DNA of 64,000 nt, taken from contig NC_060211.1 of the NCBI RefSeq assembly GCF_021130785.1, positions 123,763,001 to 123,827,000 of the forward strand. The letters run 5' to 3'. This document shows, in pieces, positions 1 to 12,716 of the stretch. Each line of letters begins with the position of its first letter. Within the stretch, counting starts at the first letter, position 1. The DNA is from Homalodisca vitripennis. Taxonomy: Eukaryota > Arthropoda > Insecta > Hemiptera > Cicadellidae. The notes beneath the pieces are model-generated. The model made no database searches and was not told where the DNA came from. It saw only the letters and a program-made list of their open reading frames with translations. Position numbers and translations under genes: made by a program.

Positions 1-3000
1 CGTTAACATGCCTACCTTTCAGTGCGAAGTGTAAACGTAATATTTTTGGAAAAATGAAAAGTTTTGAGCACATCAACCAAGTCATAACTGACACCTGGTA
101 AGTGAAGAAAAATATCTAGATTTAAGATTACTCATCAAAAGTTACAAATTCATTCCTATACTGGGCTATGAGAATGTTGTGAGAATGGCTGATTTATTAA
201 AACTCGCCAATCATCTACATTTTAGTTCCTACTTTATTTTTAGACGAAATTTAATCAATATAATTGCAGGCATGTAATCAAATATATCATAGTTCATTGT
301 TTAGAAGTTTGTTTTTTAACAATGTCATGATTGTGAGTGAAACCATATTTTTCCAGGGCATTTGGCATCGATTAGTGATACAAAACTCAGTAAAACAACT
401 TTTCGAGATCTGGAATCTGATCTCTTCCTTAGGGGAATAAGTAACCTAACACATAACTACAGGTTAAAATAATCGAACCATACTCTAACGGTTTGACACG
501 TATAAGTCATGAATCAGAACTAGGATGTTGAGTGTCAAGTCCATGCCACAGAATACAGGTTTACAATCACCGACAAACCACATTGCACTGAGCAGAGACC
601 AAAAGTAAATAGGAGGGGACCGTTTTACGAGTTTTATGGCCTCATATTATTGGTTCAGTCTTGATAAACTTCTGAAAACCGTACTGTGACTCTGTATGAT
701 TTCTTTATATTATTATGGATTGTAGTTATCTCTTATGTAAGTCAATCAGCTGAGGAAGAGTCCAGATATCAGATCTCGAAACATAGTGTTACTTTTATGG
801 ATGATTACTATCACTGAAATAAGGCACGTATCCATAAAAATTCCAGTTTTCTTCTTAGTAGAACCTAATAGTGATAATAATTTTTTTATACCGAATTATT
901 ATATTTATTAAAAAGTACTTACACTTATTAACTTCAGTTACTGTACTTATCTTCACACTCGTATTATATGATCATTTTAAAAAATGGGTTGAACTATTTT
1001 TTGTAAATTTTGTACGTGAAAAACACGTTACCTATTAATTATCAGTAATTTAAAGAATAACCTCTTCTTTGCAGAAATATAAACACATTTACTATGCACG
1101 AAGAAATACTGAAACGATAGATTGTTTATGCTAAAACACTTCTTCTTTAAAAACACTTTGTAAATCTAATTATCAGACTGCTATCTAAATAACTGTTGAG
1201 CGCATTCACTATTTTCCTAGTCAGGGAAGTGATTATAAATAGTGTCGTTATTTATTATGCTTTTAGAAATAATATTTGATGTGTTACTAGCAATAAACTG
1301 AACATATTGAGATGTACAGTGTAATAATAACTGCTTTTACAATTCACTTTAAATATATAACCACAACTCTCTTTTGCAAATTAAGGAATGGAAATAGTGC
1401 AATACTATTAAATACTATACAATATATTACATTATCGTGCCTTTTGTATATAAGTATTTTCCTTAGGTTCGGCAAGTAGTTGACCTAGACACTCAACGAT
1501 CGGAAGCGTAAGAAAACGACACGTCGTCGCCTTGTATGTATGTTGAATATGTATGCACTCTGTAGTCCCCAGAGATACTTTAACTATCGTAAATCACAAA
1601 TGTTCTACTTGGCAGAGGTGTTTGGAACTTGGAGGTGGACGATCTTTAAAACCCTTATTTATATTATATTAATTTTTCATATGTTTATTGATATACAATA
1701 TTCTTTTATATGTTAGTCCGGTAATGTTTTTAAGTAACAATATATATTCTTTTATCTAAAAACATGAGAAGCTACAAAGTTTCTTAAATTTTTACAAATA
1801 GATTTCTAGCTTAAAATGCCTAAATTTGCCCCTTTAATGGAATCCTTATAGAACAACGTAATAGTGTAGCATCAGAATATAAAATAAAACAAAAAATGTT
1901 TTTATAATATTATATATAAACAATATAAACCATTCTTCATCATACCATATATAAAAAGAGTAATAAATAAATATATAAGCAATAGTTTTAAATGATTTGT
2001 CAAATACGAAGAAATGGTGAAAAAGAAGGTGAAAGAGAGACAGTTTTTATATGCATTAAATGAATAAAATAGGCCCTCCTTTTAAGCACAAGACATACAT
2101 TAACATAATGTAATATATATTCTATTGTGTTAGTATTATGGCATATTTTACAAGATTGAATGCCAAAAAAAGCTTGATGATTATTGAAGATATTTCTGTT
2201 TCCGGGTCCACTTTTGCAAAATTTAAATTAAAAGATTAGTGCAATGGAATCTTCTAGTCAAGGAGTCAAACAGTATCTTTGAGCACAAAACAATAAATAT
2301 AATTTTACAGTACGCGAAATTTCGCAATTGAACAACCTACTACAGCGGATTTGAAAACATAATGGCTCATTAAGATTTTTGTAAAACTTGCCAGGGTGAA
2401 GAAGTCTTACATCACCAATTTAGTGTATCTTACATATACACATGTAGAATGTTTTCATTAAGTTCTGTTTTGTGGGAACGTATGATATTAAGTTTTTAAA
2501 TACTTTGGTTTCAATTCATCACTGGCGCGATCTGTATTAATGTTGATATAATACTTAATTTAATTTTAGTTTGAGTCTAGTATTGATGAAGATGTGTACA
2601 ATTATTAATTTATACAATAGTTACTTTTGATTATTATAAATTGAAAACTTATATAGATTTACCTGATTATAATGTGAAAAAAATAAAGGAATGAGTAAGT
2701 GTTCCTATACTTTTAAGAATTATAGTTAGGAAAATAAATGTTTCACTCTCTATGGTTTATAATAAGTTTCTATGGACTCAAACTAGAACATTTAAATAGT
2801 AGTAAGTTCTTCCCAACAGTGAATTGGAAACATACGCTATATTTCAATGTCAAACTAAGTTACAATTTTCCCACGTCATCATAATAGTGTGAATATTTAT
2901 TTCGTTATGTATAGACGTATATTCATCTAATCATTTAGACTTGTAACATCAGTAGGATGATGAACTTTTTTATATTTTTTTAGTTTTTGTATTGTGACCA

Positions 3001-3177
3001 AATGTATTGAGCTTAAAATTAAGAAATAATTATTTTAATACTATTTATTTATCTGATTATTAATAACATATTGTAAACAGTTAAACATGTCTTTCGTAAA
3101 TAAATTGTTAGTAGTTTCTTGTATATGTATTTTAATGATAAAACATGAATTTTATATCTTGAAGTGAATTAGCTGAC
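1..3177. other. A+T-rich DNA, no gene seen
   Basis: Apart from the inverted-repeat pair at 398-786, I see no coding region, splice-bounded open frame or structured repeat. Confidence 0.5.
398..786. repeat. Imperfect inverted-repeat pair
   Basis: TTTTCGAGATCTGGAATCTG followed by ATCTCTTCC (about 400-428) is matched on the opposite strand by the sequence at 752-786 (GAGGAAGAGTCCAGATATCAG, ending ATCTCGAAAC). About 320 bp separate the arms. Similarity fades outward, so these may be the ends of an old foldback or MITE-like element. Confidence 0.45.
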
Positions 3178-3506
3178 ATAGTGTACTCCACTGTTTTCAA
3201 ACTAAACATTTGCCAAGAACCAAAACACAATCCTGTCTCTCTCAAACGCTATAAGAGATAACAAGCTGACCTCAACCCTCTAAACAAACAGTCCTCTCCT
3301 CGTCCAGTTAGTAATTGTGATATAGTGTACTGCACTGTTTCAAACTAAACATTTGCCAAGAACCAACACACAATCCTGCCTCTCTCAAACACTATAAGAG
3401 ATAACAAGCTGACCTCAATCCTCTAAACAAACAGTCCTCTCCTCGTCCAGTTAGTATTGTGATATAGTGTACTGCACTGTTTCAAACTAAACATTTGCCA
3501 CGAACT
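3178..3506. repeat. Tandem repeat, 142-144 bp unit, about 2.3 copies
   Basis: Units begin ATAGTGTACT at 3178, 3322 and 3464. Copies 1 and 2 are almost identical (AAACATTTGCCAAGAACC, ACTATAAGAGATAACAAGCT, CAGTCCTCTCCTCGTCCAG). The third copy stops after about 42 bp at ACATTTGCCACGAAC. It lies 220 bp upstream of the Penelope-like fragment. Confidence 0.9.
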
Positions 3507-3719
3507 TCCCACTCACACAATATGAAAATGTGGTTGAAAGCCCAAAAGCATATGTGAAAAATGTTTTATAAGTAACCTAGAACATGTAATCGGCAACTTA
3601 TAAATTTAAATCAAATAATGCTGTGATTATCCTATTTATCTGCAATTACTGAGAAGTATGTACTAAACATTAAAGTTATATATCTACCTCAATGAGCTAT
3701 ATATATATTCCAAATTCCA

Positions 3720-4164
3720 AATTCAGATGCTGATCAAAAGTTTTTAGGTTGTCATTCTTGCGAAGACAAGCGTTGTGCTACGTGCAAAATTCTAAATCCT
3801 TCTAACACTTTTACAAGTAGCACAACTAATAAAACATACCAAATTTCAAATAACATTAACTGTAAATCGAAAAATGTAATCTATCAGTTGTCTTGCAAAT
3901 TTTGTCCCAAGGACTATATTGGTTTTAACGACAAATCTCTTACATATTAGGATGAATAACCATCGGTCTTCATCCAACAGACAAGACGACAAATTGGTTT
4001 CGCAACATGCATTGGCTCATAACGAAATATTTAATAATTGTTACACATTAAAAGGGATTTGTAAAGTACCAGAAGATTCTTCAAAAATTCAATTAGAAAA
4101 TTTAGAACAAGCATATCAATTAGTCACTAAGTCAAAATTACCGTTTGGATTAAATAAGAAATGA
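3720..4164 (+). pseudogene. Penelope-like retroelement, GIY-YIG endonuclease end
   Basis: Translation from about 3726 gives a Cys motif (CHSC, RCATC, starting at 3750), then NVIYQLSC and DYIG, the two halves of a GIY-YIG nuclease core. After one frameshift near 3945 it continues with RMNNHRS, HALAHN, a final E, and SKLPFGLN before TGA at 4162-4164. This order (Cys motif, IY...YIG, R..NNH, terminal PFGLN) is characteristic of the endonuclease domain at the C-terminus of Penelope-like elements. The frame upstream of 3945 hits TAG at 3948-3950, while the ORF starting at 3919 supplies the downstream part, so at least one indel has broken it. I see no reverse-transcriptase motifs upstream, so the copy is 5'-truncated. 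Confidence 0.78.
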
Positions 4165-7100
4165 TCTGTTAAAATAGTCTAAATTAATCTAGCAAATCTA
4201 AAACAATGTATTGTCTATATTTAAAATTTATTAATTTTTTATGAATGTACAACAACAAAACTACAAAATTGTTAATATTTAATTTAATTTTATGCTGTTA
4301 TTAATCTAAATTTTAATTTTAATATAAATCCCTCTTTAGTATAATATACCAAGGAGTTTATAAATTACAGTATAAGTCAGAATAGAATATTCCAGCTGAT
4401 TATAAAAATTCATATGTTTACTTTTACTTTTAATTCTTACATTATATACACTTTTTGTACCTTTTTGAAAACGACATAAAAGTCGAAATATTAAAGGATT
4501 TATATGAAGTCTTTTTCTTCTATTGTATATATATATATATGTCTTATATGCCAGAACTTTATCATCGATGTAAGCCAATGAGTTAAGTTTAGGTATATTT
4601 CACCTACAACTAGTGGACCTAAATATTTGCATTGGGTCGACAATTCCCACCATACGTCTTTATTCGTTGTATACTGTTAAAATTGAGAATGATTGTACAT
4701 CCAAATAAAAAACAATAAAATAAAATAATGTCACAATTGAAATTGGGTGGTAGAGAGGATTTTATAGCCCTAACTCAGCTTCTTTTATAAATGGTTTTTT
4801 TTTTATTATCAGCACTATTTAAAACTTTGCACTCAAACAAATATAAGGTTTCTTTATATAGCTTAACAATTCACAGTAAAATAATACCTTAAAACAGTTA
4901 CTGACTTTTATCATGAAATGGGTGTCCAGTGTTGACAGTTGCGGTGGGATTGATGTCAGAGCTAAATCAGCTTGTGAGTGTGCTATACCTGTGTACTGTG
5001 ACACAGTTGTGGGCGAACTGTAATACAGTTATATCCGCGTTGTAATGGATCTTTGGCAGTTGTTTTTGCAGCCTTTAAAAGTTTAACACAACTGTAATAT
5101 AAGTTTATTGTAAATGACCAAACTATAAAATAAAGTTAAAGTATTAATACTTAACTGAAGTCAATCTTTAAACTGTAGATATATAATATTTATTCTGTAA
5201 ATTCCCAAGAAATGTACATATTGCTAGGACAAAACTGCTATAAACTATTAATTGTACGCAAAAATTATCATGACCACAATAAATAAATGTGAGTTTTTAT
5301 TTTGTTGTGATTTTTGGGATTTGCTTAAAAAGTACACAAGCAACAAAAAATTGTATAACGTTATGTTTATTTCACCAGTTTTACAAAATATATCTTCTTA
5401 TGTTTTAATAATATGTATTTAATTTTTACACATTACATATGAGTACAAGTAAAACAAAATTGCGAGGAGTTTCTCTACATATAAAATAAACAAAAAAAAA
5501 CAACCACAAAACAACTTTAGACACCTGTAATGCCAAACTTAACTTCTGGTTCTCATTTGATTTAATACAGACTAGTATAACAGTATTATAACTGAGATAC
5601 AATATAAATATATTTAATTGAAATAAATGTTTGAGGTCGTTTTAGACTTACACGCTACACTTCGGGACCATCTAGTAGTTTCTCTTTCTTTTTGTATTAA
5701 GAGAAACACATCATATAAGGGGTGGTAAAATAGGATGACAATGGTACAAATAATTATTAAACCTAAAGTATATGTCCTTATATTTTAATTCTAAACTTGT
5801 TTAAATTCTGTTTAAATAATATAAATTGTTAAATACATTTAGTTAATAATAATAACTAATTGTTTGCTAAATTTATCTGAATAGTGTGAAAGAGTTTTCA
5901 AGCAAGATAAACAGTTATTATTTACCTAAATATCTTGTTTTCCAATACCACCTATTAAATATTGATTTATATAAACATTTATTCTCGTTGAAAATGAATA
6001 GAATATATAAAATCCCACTTATAATGAAATTCAAAGTAAACAAAAGTGATGAATATACACCTGGTTATCAATTAAGTAAATTATCAACCTGACTTAATTG
6101 AAACATTGTCCAGCATAAACAGGAGATTAAATGTAATTTATTTACCTGAAATACGTTTTTTAACATGTTATATATTCGTACTTTAATCTCCATACGTGTT
6201 ATTTCATTTAAAAAAAATATATGATGATATATAGATATAATACACTTATATGCCTATAATTACTCATTTTATCGATAAATAATCATATGGAGTTAAATTG
6301 TACATTTAATTTTAAAATGATATGATAATATCAATATTGGAGTACATTGTTCATTATTTAATGGCGTTGCATACTTTATGAAATATGGATTAGAGGGGAT
6401 ATCGTCCTAATGACGTACTGAAGCTGAATATCCGGATAAAAAGAAACAACTTTGAAGCGTTCTTAATTATTTGTAGGACAAGATATAGAAATTAAGGCTA
6501 ATTTTATCATTTTAACTGAATCTTGTCTAAGCGCTGATAGTAACTTAATGCATTTACACGGATATAAAATTTATGGAACTTAAAATAGCCTCAAACAAAG
6601 TTTCGGACTGCTACTGTACGTACTTAACTCGTTATAGTTTTCTTGTACTCAACTGAGACTGCGAGGAGTAGCCACGTGTTTGAGTTTGAGTTTCGAGTGG
6701 GCTAGGACTCCGAGAGAACTGCTCGTGATACTTATACTTATACTAGAGGTAAAACTAATAATACAACATTCTAAAATCCGGCTGGAGATGGAAATTGCGG
6801 TATCTTTAATTCTATTCAGAATTAAGCGGAAGAATCTTGACGTATTGTGCGAGTCGAGGATTGTTGGATCTCTCAACCAGTGGCGTGGCTTGCTAGTCAG
6901 ACTTGCATGAATCACTTTTTTGTTAAGTCTGATAGTAGATTGAAGAAAAATTCGGTTTTAATAATCGATCGTGTTTCTTGTTATTAAAGAAAAAAGAAAA
7001 AAAAATATTATACACAATCTCACTAGCTGACTGGAATAACGTAAATAAATCTTTGAAATTGGAAAACTAGGAATGTATTATAAACTTTGTAGAAACAGCT

Positions 7101-8279
7101 ATCAAATTGAGAGATTTATAGGAATTTTGACGGAATTCACTGAATAATGAAAAGAAGTTTATTAGCTTGAAAAATATTTAGATTTAATGGATTGAATTAT
7201 TTTTATAATGAAGTACTGGAAATCCAATCTCGGTAAAGCAACCCGTTTTCAAATCTCACTACCACTTAAGCTTTGATTTTGTAGCGTAATTAGATTACCT
7301 TTTCAACTTTAAAGCCTATGTAGTTCTCAATGCCTGGAAAAAATTATCAACGCATTAATATGATGATCGATTTAAATCTAGATACTTCCCTAGTGAGAGA
7401 TGTCTGTGTTACATCAATATATCATTAATAATTAATTATTTTAATAAAACTTACGTAAGTTAAATTAAAATTTTATTATGATCCTAACCATTTCAAATAT
7501 GTAAAGGAAATGAATTTGTGATGATTAAACATCGATGATTTACAGAACTAGGGAACTGTTCCTCTGGCACCTGTTCGTAACGAATGAGGTTCCCTTAGTA
7601 TATAACGCTTGACAATGCCGCAGGGAGGGACTGAGGGCTGTCTGTAAGGTCAGATTTTAAGACCCCTTGAGATCTTTACCTATCCGTTACTCAGAATACC
7701 GAAGTGACCGCATCAAGAGAATTAGTTCCGCCAGGACTCCAAGAAGCATGAATTAGAAAGCATAACCTGTCTGGGATCCTGACCTAAGAGATTACTTCAT
7801 GATTTGACAGTAATGTTGATATATAGGGACATAAAAAATATATTATGCTTATAGTTTGCCAGAGTTGTATATTATCTCATTTTACCTAATGTATCATCAT
7901 GATTCTGTAAGTTCAGATATTATATATTATTTTGTAACAATAACTTTAGACATTTCATCCACTTATAGTTTGTATGAGATCAGTTTAACATGTCTGTAGG
8001 TAAGGTAATGAACAAATATTTATATTTTAATATGGAGCTAAAGCAGTATTGTTGTTGATTTGTAACAAGTGCCAGAATTTAAAAGTTTCATTACTGACAG
8101 CAAAAATCTACTGTATACTCTGTTGACAGAATCGAATTCTTGTATACTTTGTTGCATCTAAATTAAATCTTGCCTGATTTCGCACATCAACACATTAAAA
8201 TTCATGAAAATGTACCCCATACCTAGAGAGTACATTCGAGTGGACCAGTGCTGTTCCTGGATATAAAATTTTTACTTTT

Positions 8280-8281
<2 letters not shown>
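4165..8281. other. A+T-rich DNA with two G+C-richer patches
   Basis: About 6610-6910 is open on both strands (88 and 76 codons) and about 7540-7800 is G+C-richer with stops in all frames. Neither matches a family I recognise; both may be old element fragments. Confidence 0.35.

Positions 8282-8327
<46 letters not shown>
8282..8327. repeat. (TA)n microsatellite
   Basis: Uninterrupted TA dinucleotides, about 23 units. Confidence 0.95.
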
Positions 8328-8328
<1 letters not shown>

Positions 8329-11300
8329 AACTTAATTTTGACATAACAATTTAGTCGAGATTTTTGTTAAAAATTTGCATAGTTTAAAAACGTATTTTTA
8401 TACCAATCAAATATTATTAAATCCCTCTGCATAAGCACAAAAATGTTATTTGTATATTGTTGTTGTCACTCAGATGTCATTTATTTAAAAAATACTTTCA
8501 GAAAACAACTGAAAAAGAAAAATTTAAAGGAATAAATTTATTTTAGATGGCTGATACAATCCAGGAACTTAAAAAGGAACTATAGGTATACTTCAGCTAA
8601 AATTTATCCTTCCAGCGTTCTCTAAGCAACTAAATAAAAACATGATATGGATAGCAGACCTATTTCAAAATACATTATTTATGGTAGTTTAATTTATTTT
8701 TATGGCAGTTTCTAAATACCGAGTATTTGTATATGCAACAATACTGCTTGGTTTATCCACGGCACAGATCATTTTCGAAATCAGTCTCTTTGGTTGTTGT
8801 TATGGATTCAATTGCTTTGCGAGTTTTACCAATTGTAGGTGATAACAGAACAGTTACAGGTGTACAAATAAAATAATCATTGTCCGTCAATGTAAAGATT
8901 GCACAATGTTTTTAATGTTTTACTTTAAAAAATTTGCATGAACTATAAGTTTAAATAATCAAATGTTATAAAGTATAATATAGTTTTATATAACGTATCA
9001 TTTATGTAATAATAGCATATAATACAATCTATTTGTACATTTTATCATTATACTATTTCATATATTATAATGTTTAATCTGTTCATCAGAATACAAAGTG
9101 TTATTTAGGTACAATACATAAAGAAATTTGTGTTCAAGGAGGTAAACAATTGAGTAGACTCAAACCTCAGATGATAACATCAAGTAAAACTCGAGGGAAG
9201 CAGAGATACACGGTAGAGCTTACTTTGTGTTACGGTTATATCCCTTTGTGAATTGTTTATATAATCCGTTCCTCACTTGAGGACATTGTTTTTTTCTCCT
9301 GTATTAAATGCACGACAACAGCATTATCTGCAATAATATAAACGTTTATGAAAATGCACCAATTACTTCTATTAATTTTAGTTTCTTGAAAGTTGTGTTG
9401 CTTAAATAGTATTTAACGCTTTCTAGTTTAAATGTCTTTTTTGTTTGTTGTATAATTCATATATCTTCGCATGCTTGTATTACAAATTTAATTTTAGGAA
9501 AAGAATTAAAAATATAATACGTTCTTTTCCTAGTAATAAAATAGAATTTAGGTCTGACATATTTCTCAAATACAATATGTAGTCAAAAATAACAATGCAT
9601 TGATGATGTTTATCACATATATATTCAAATTATGCAGGTCCATGCAATCTGGATGAGCTAAACGCTCTTTCAGATTGATATAATTTGAAATGTAATAGAT
9701 TGATGTAATAGAACGTAATTTGATGATGTTGTAACTAATAACTATATATTTTTTTTAATTTACCTATTTGTTGGAACGTTGATTTTAAATTAGTTTAACA
9801 CTGCATATTAAATTTCTCTAGAACTGATTTGACGTAGTTTTTTATTACTCTTGTTTTTCCTTGTGTAAAAAAGGAGTAGTTGCCCAGAACCATTACATGG
9901 CTGTCTTGAGTTTCTCACAACGACTCCGCGACTGGAACGACTCAGCTTATCTCTAAAAACCAGGCTACATAGCATGTGTTACTGTGTGTATGATTGTACT
10001 CATCTTGTTAAAAAATTTATTTATCCGGCAATTTTCTCATTTCCATCATTCAATGTAAAAAAAATTAAACAAATGCCCAGCCAAATTAGATTGAGTGACA
10101 TGTACTATTATCGAACTCAGTGTTGCTTATATAGTAATGAAGCTTATTGAAAAATTACATATATCAGTTCGTTTTCAAGATACTAATCTACACGATAGGC
10201 AGAAAGATAATCAGACAGAAAGGCGAAAATACAATATTTCAGCGCACCAAGTGATAGGACTTCGCTGACGTTAAGCCTAAATTATTCATTATTATAGTTG
10301 ATTATGCAATGTTGAGATTTATAGAATTCTTTAATCTTTACTGCATCGTTTGAACTTGATCTTACATGGTATTCAATGATAAAATTTAATTATTATAACA
10401 AAAATATACTTAAACTTGTATTGAATTTGTTTTATTAGAACTGTATAATTTTTATAGAATTTGGAATTTAGAATAATTTTTATATATTGGTGAAAAAAAT
10501 TAATTAACCTGTGAATTTGAAGAAAAAAATTAATCCTGAGACGAAAATAAATCTTATCAATGTAATACAATTATCTATAGTGAAGCGATAAGATAAAAAG
10601 GGGAGAAGAAGTTTTTCCAATTACTAGCCGAGTGCCATCAAGCAACAAAGAGCGCTAAGTATCAAGTGATCTATCATTCTTGTTTAATGTGTTTCTTAAA
10701 ATTCCATTTCTTAAAATGCCAAATGAAGCTAGAAACCAGTGTGGAAATTATTGTATTACTCAATGGTTATTTTGCAAATCTTAGACTACTCAGACAATTT
10801 ATACATTTTATAACTCTTATGCCATTGGGAGTTGTATACAATGGCAGAAGAGTTTATACGTAAGTGGTACAGTACTGCATAGTCTTGAAGTTGGGATCAC
10901 AAGGATATTATTAACAATTGAATTTTACGTTGTTTAATTAAATGTAATATTTTAAAATATAAGTAAGACATGGTCCTTTAATTAATTATTGTTAGAGATT
11001 ATATTCCTTTACAAATTTATATTTAAAACTTAAACTATTTTATAGTGCATTAATTCTGGCCGAACTTTTGAGATCGACTAATACACAAACAAAGATCATT
11101 ACTACATTCTCTTGTTTAATCTGAGGGAATTTTACACATAATTTTCACTTTAATGTCTAGCCTCAATTTGGCCAATCTATGAAACGTGGAATGAATCGTT
11201 GTTGATCTTGTAATGTATCAGAACATTAATAGTTTTATCTGGTAAATTCCCAATATCATATATCATATTTCCAAAACTTTTATTATTTACAAAAATATGA

Positions 11301-12220
11301 GAAAGTAATAAACCGAAAAACGCAAGAAATGTAATTTTAAACTACTACTGTGGTATTTGTGTCACTTTATCACACTAAGATATGGTTTTTTAATAATATA
11401 AAATGTGTACCTATTGTCAAAACATTGTAACAAAATGACAACGAAAAGTGTGTTTGTATCATTAATAAGGCCCCTACATTTATTGCGTTAAAAATTCTAT
11501 GTATAGAGAATACACTTGAAATAATTTATGTACCCCTATATGTATTTATTATGCATTTTATATTGTGTTTACTTTCATGATTGTCAGGCCAACATTTGCG
11601 GATACAAAAGGTTACTTACTTGTTTTGTACCGGATATTATTCTACTGCAGAATCTCTTTCCAGTGGTTTTTACTTTTAAAATAAATGTTTCAAAATAACC
11701 TTAATTTTTGATTATTATTAATAAAATGTCCAAATTTTAATTGAACATTGAATTCAGCTGCGTATACAATATTTACAATTTCCCTTACATTTTAGTTAAT
11801 TTTAATCTCAGTGTGTTCAATGATATTAATGGGAAAAAATTACATCAAATGAACCAAGAAATATAGAAATAATCAATCTGATGTTTATTTTTTGCCGCCT
11901 AATCGGATCTACTTAATAATTTTGGATCAATACGATCCTGTACCGTAGATACCGCAATATTAAACATAACCGCAAAGTGTGGGGTCTGCAGTAGTGAAAT
12001 GAGGTTACAATCCAATCTCCAACTGTGGGCTTCAGTGGTCGGGCCTAATCTTTAAATAAGCCCTGAATATCATCATTTGACCATCTAACAGGTTTCATAC
12101 TAGGATAAATAATTTTATAGCTTTATAGGTGCACCTTGCCAGGATTAATAACTTATTACAGGTGTAACATGACTTAACATGTTACATTTCGGTATATTTA
12201 AATTTAATATTTTTATAAAT
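8328..12220. other. A+T-rich DNA, no gene seen
   Basis: Only short chance ORFs (for example 10666-10863) and no recognisable motif or repeat boundary. Confidence 0.5.
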
Positions 12221-12716
12221 TATTAGCTGTTTCCCGCGGCTTGCACGCTTTTCGTAAGCTTTGCTCGTGTATGTGAACTTCTGGTTTAATTGAATTATAT
12301 TTACAACGCCGATGTAGAGTTTGCCTTGTTGCCACGATCAAGAAAATATGTTTATGTTTATAGCCATTGTGCACGTACATGTACTTTATTATGAAGTGGT
12401 CTAACACTCAAACTTTAAGTTCAATCAGAAATGTATCTTAAAGACAAATATACATAATAACTTAGCGCCTTCAAATAGTGTATGGCTATGTAATATACGT
12501 AACCGTCTCGTAATTGCAGTTTATAGTGTGCAGGCGCTGTGAAACCTTTTATCTTTTGCAGTGCCGCTTGGTGGTGAGTTACATCAATGGGCATAGCTTA
12601 TAAACCTTCTCAGTGGAAAAATATGTATACATACAAATTTTCATAATGGTCTGTCTAGTATTTTGCGATTTCATAAAGGACAAACACACAAACATTCATT
12701 TTTATATATATAGAAG
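12221..12716 (+). repeat. 'CCCGCGGCTTCGC' interspersed repeat, copy 1
   Basis: Starts TTAGCTGTTTCCCGCGGCTT and ends in ACAAACACACAAACATTC followed by a short (TA)n. Internal landmarks shared with 58831-59320 are CACGATCAAGAAAATATGT, GAAGTGGTCTAACACTCAA, ATAACTTAGCGCCTTCAAAT and TCTCGTAATTGCAG. Repeats with this opening and a (TA)n-rich end are common in insect genomes; I cannot assign the class. Confidence 0.65.

Noticed and set aside
3178..3506. CRISPR-like array
   Set aside because: The units are 142-144 bp tandem copies with no spacers, in a eukaryotic context.
6649..6915. Overlapping ORFs on both strands (88 and 76 codons)
   Set aside because: Both arise from one G+C-richer patch with few stops; no family motif on either strand.
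12213..12407. 64-residue minus-strand ORF
   Set aside because: It lies within the 'CCCGCGGCTTCGC' interspersed repeat and has no conserved frame in the second copy.
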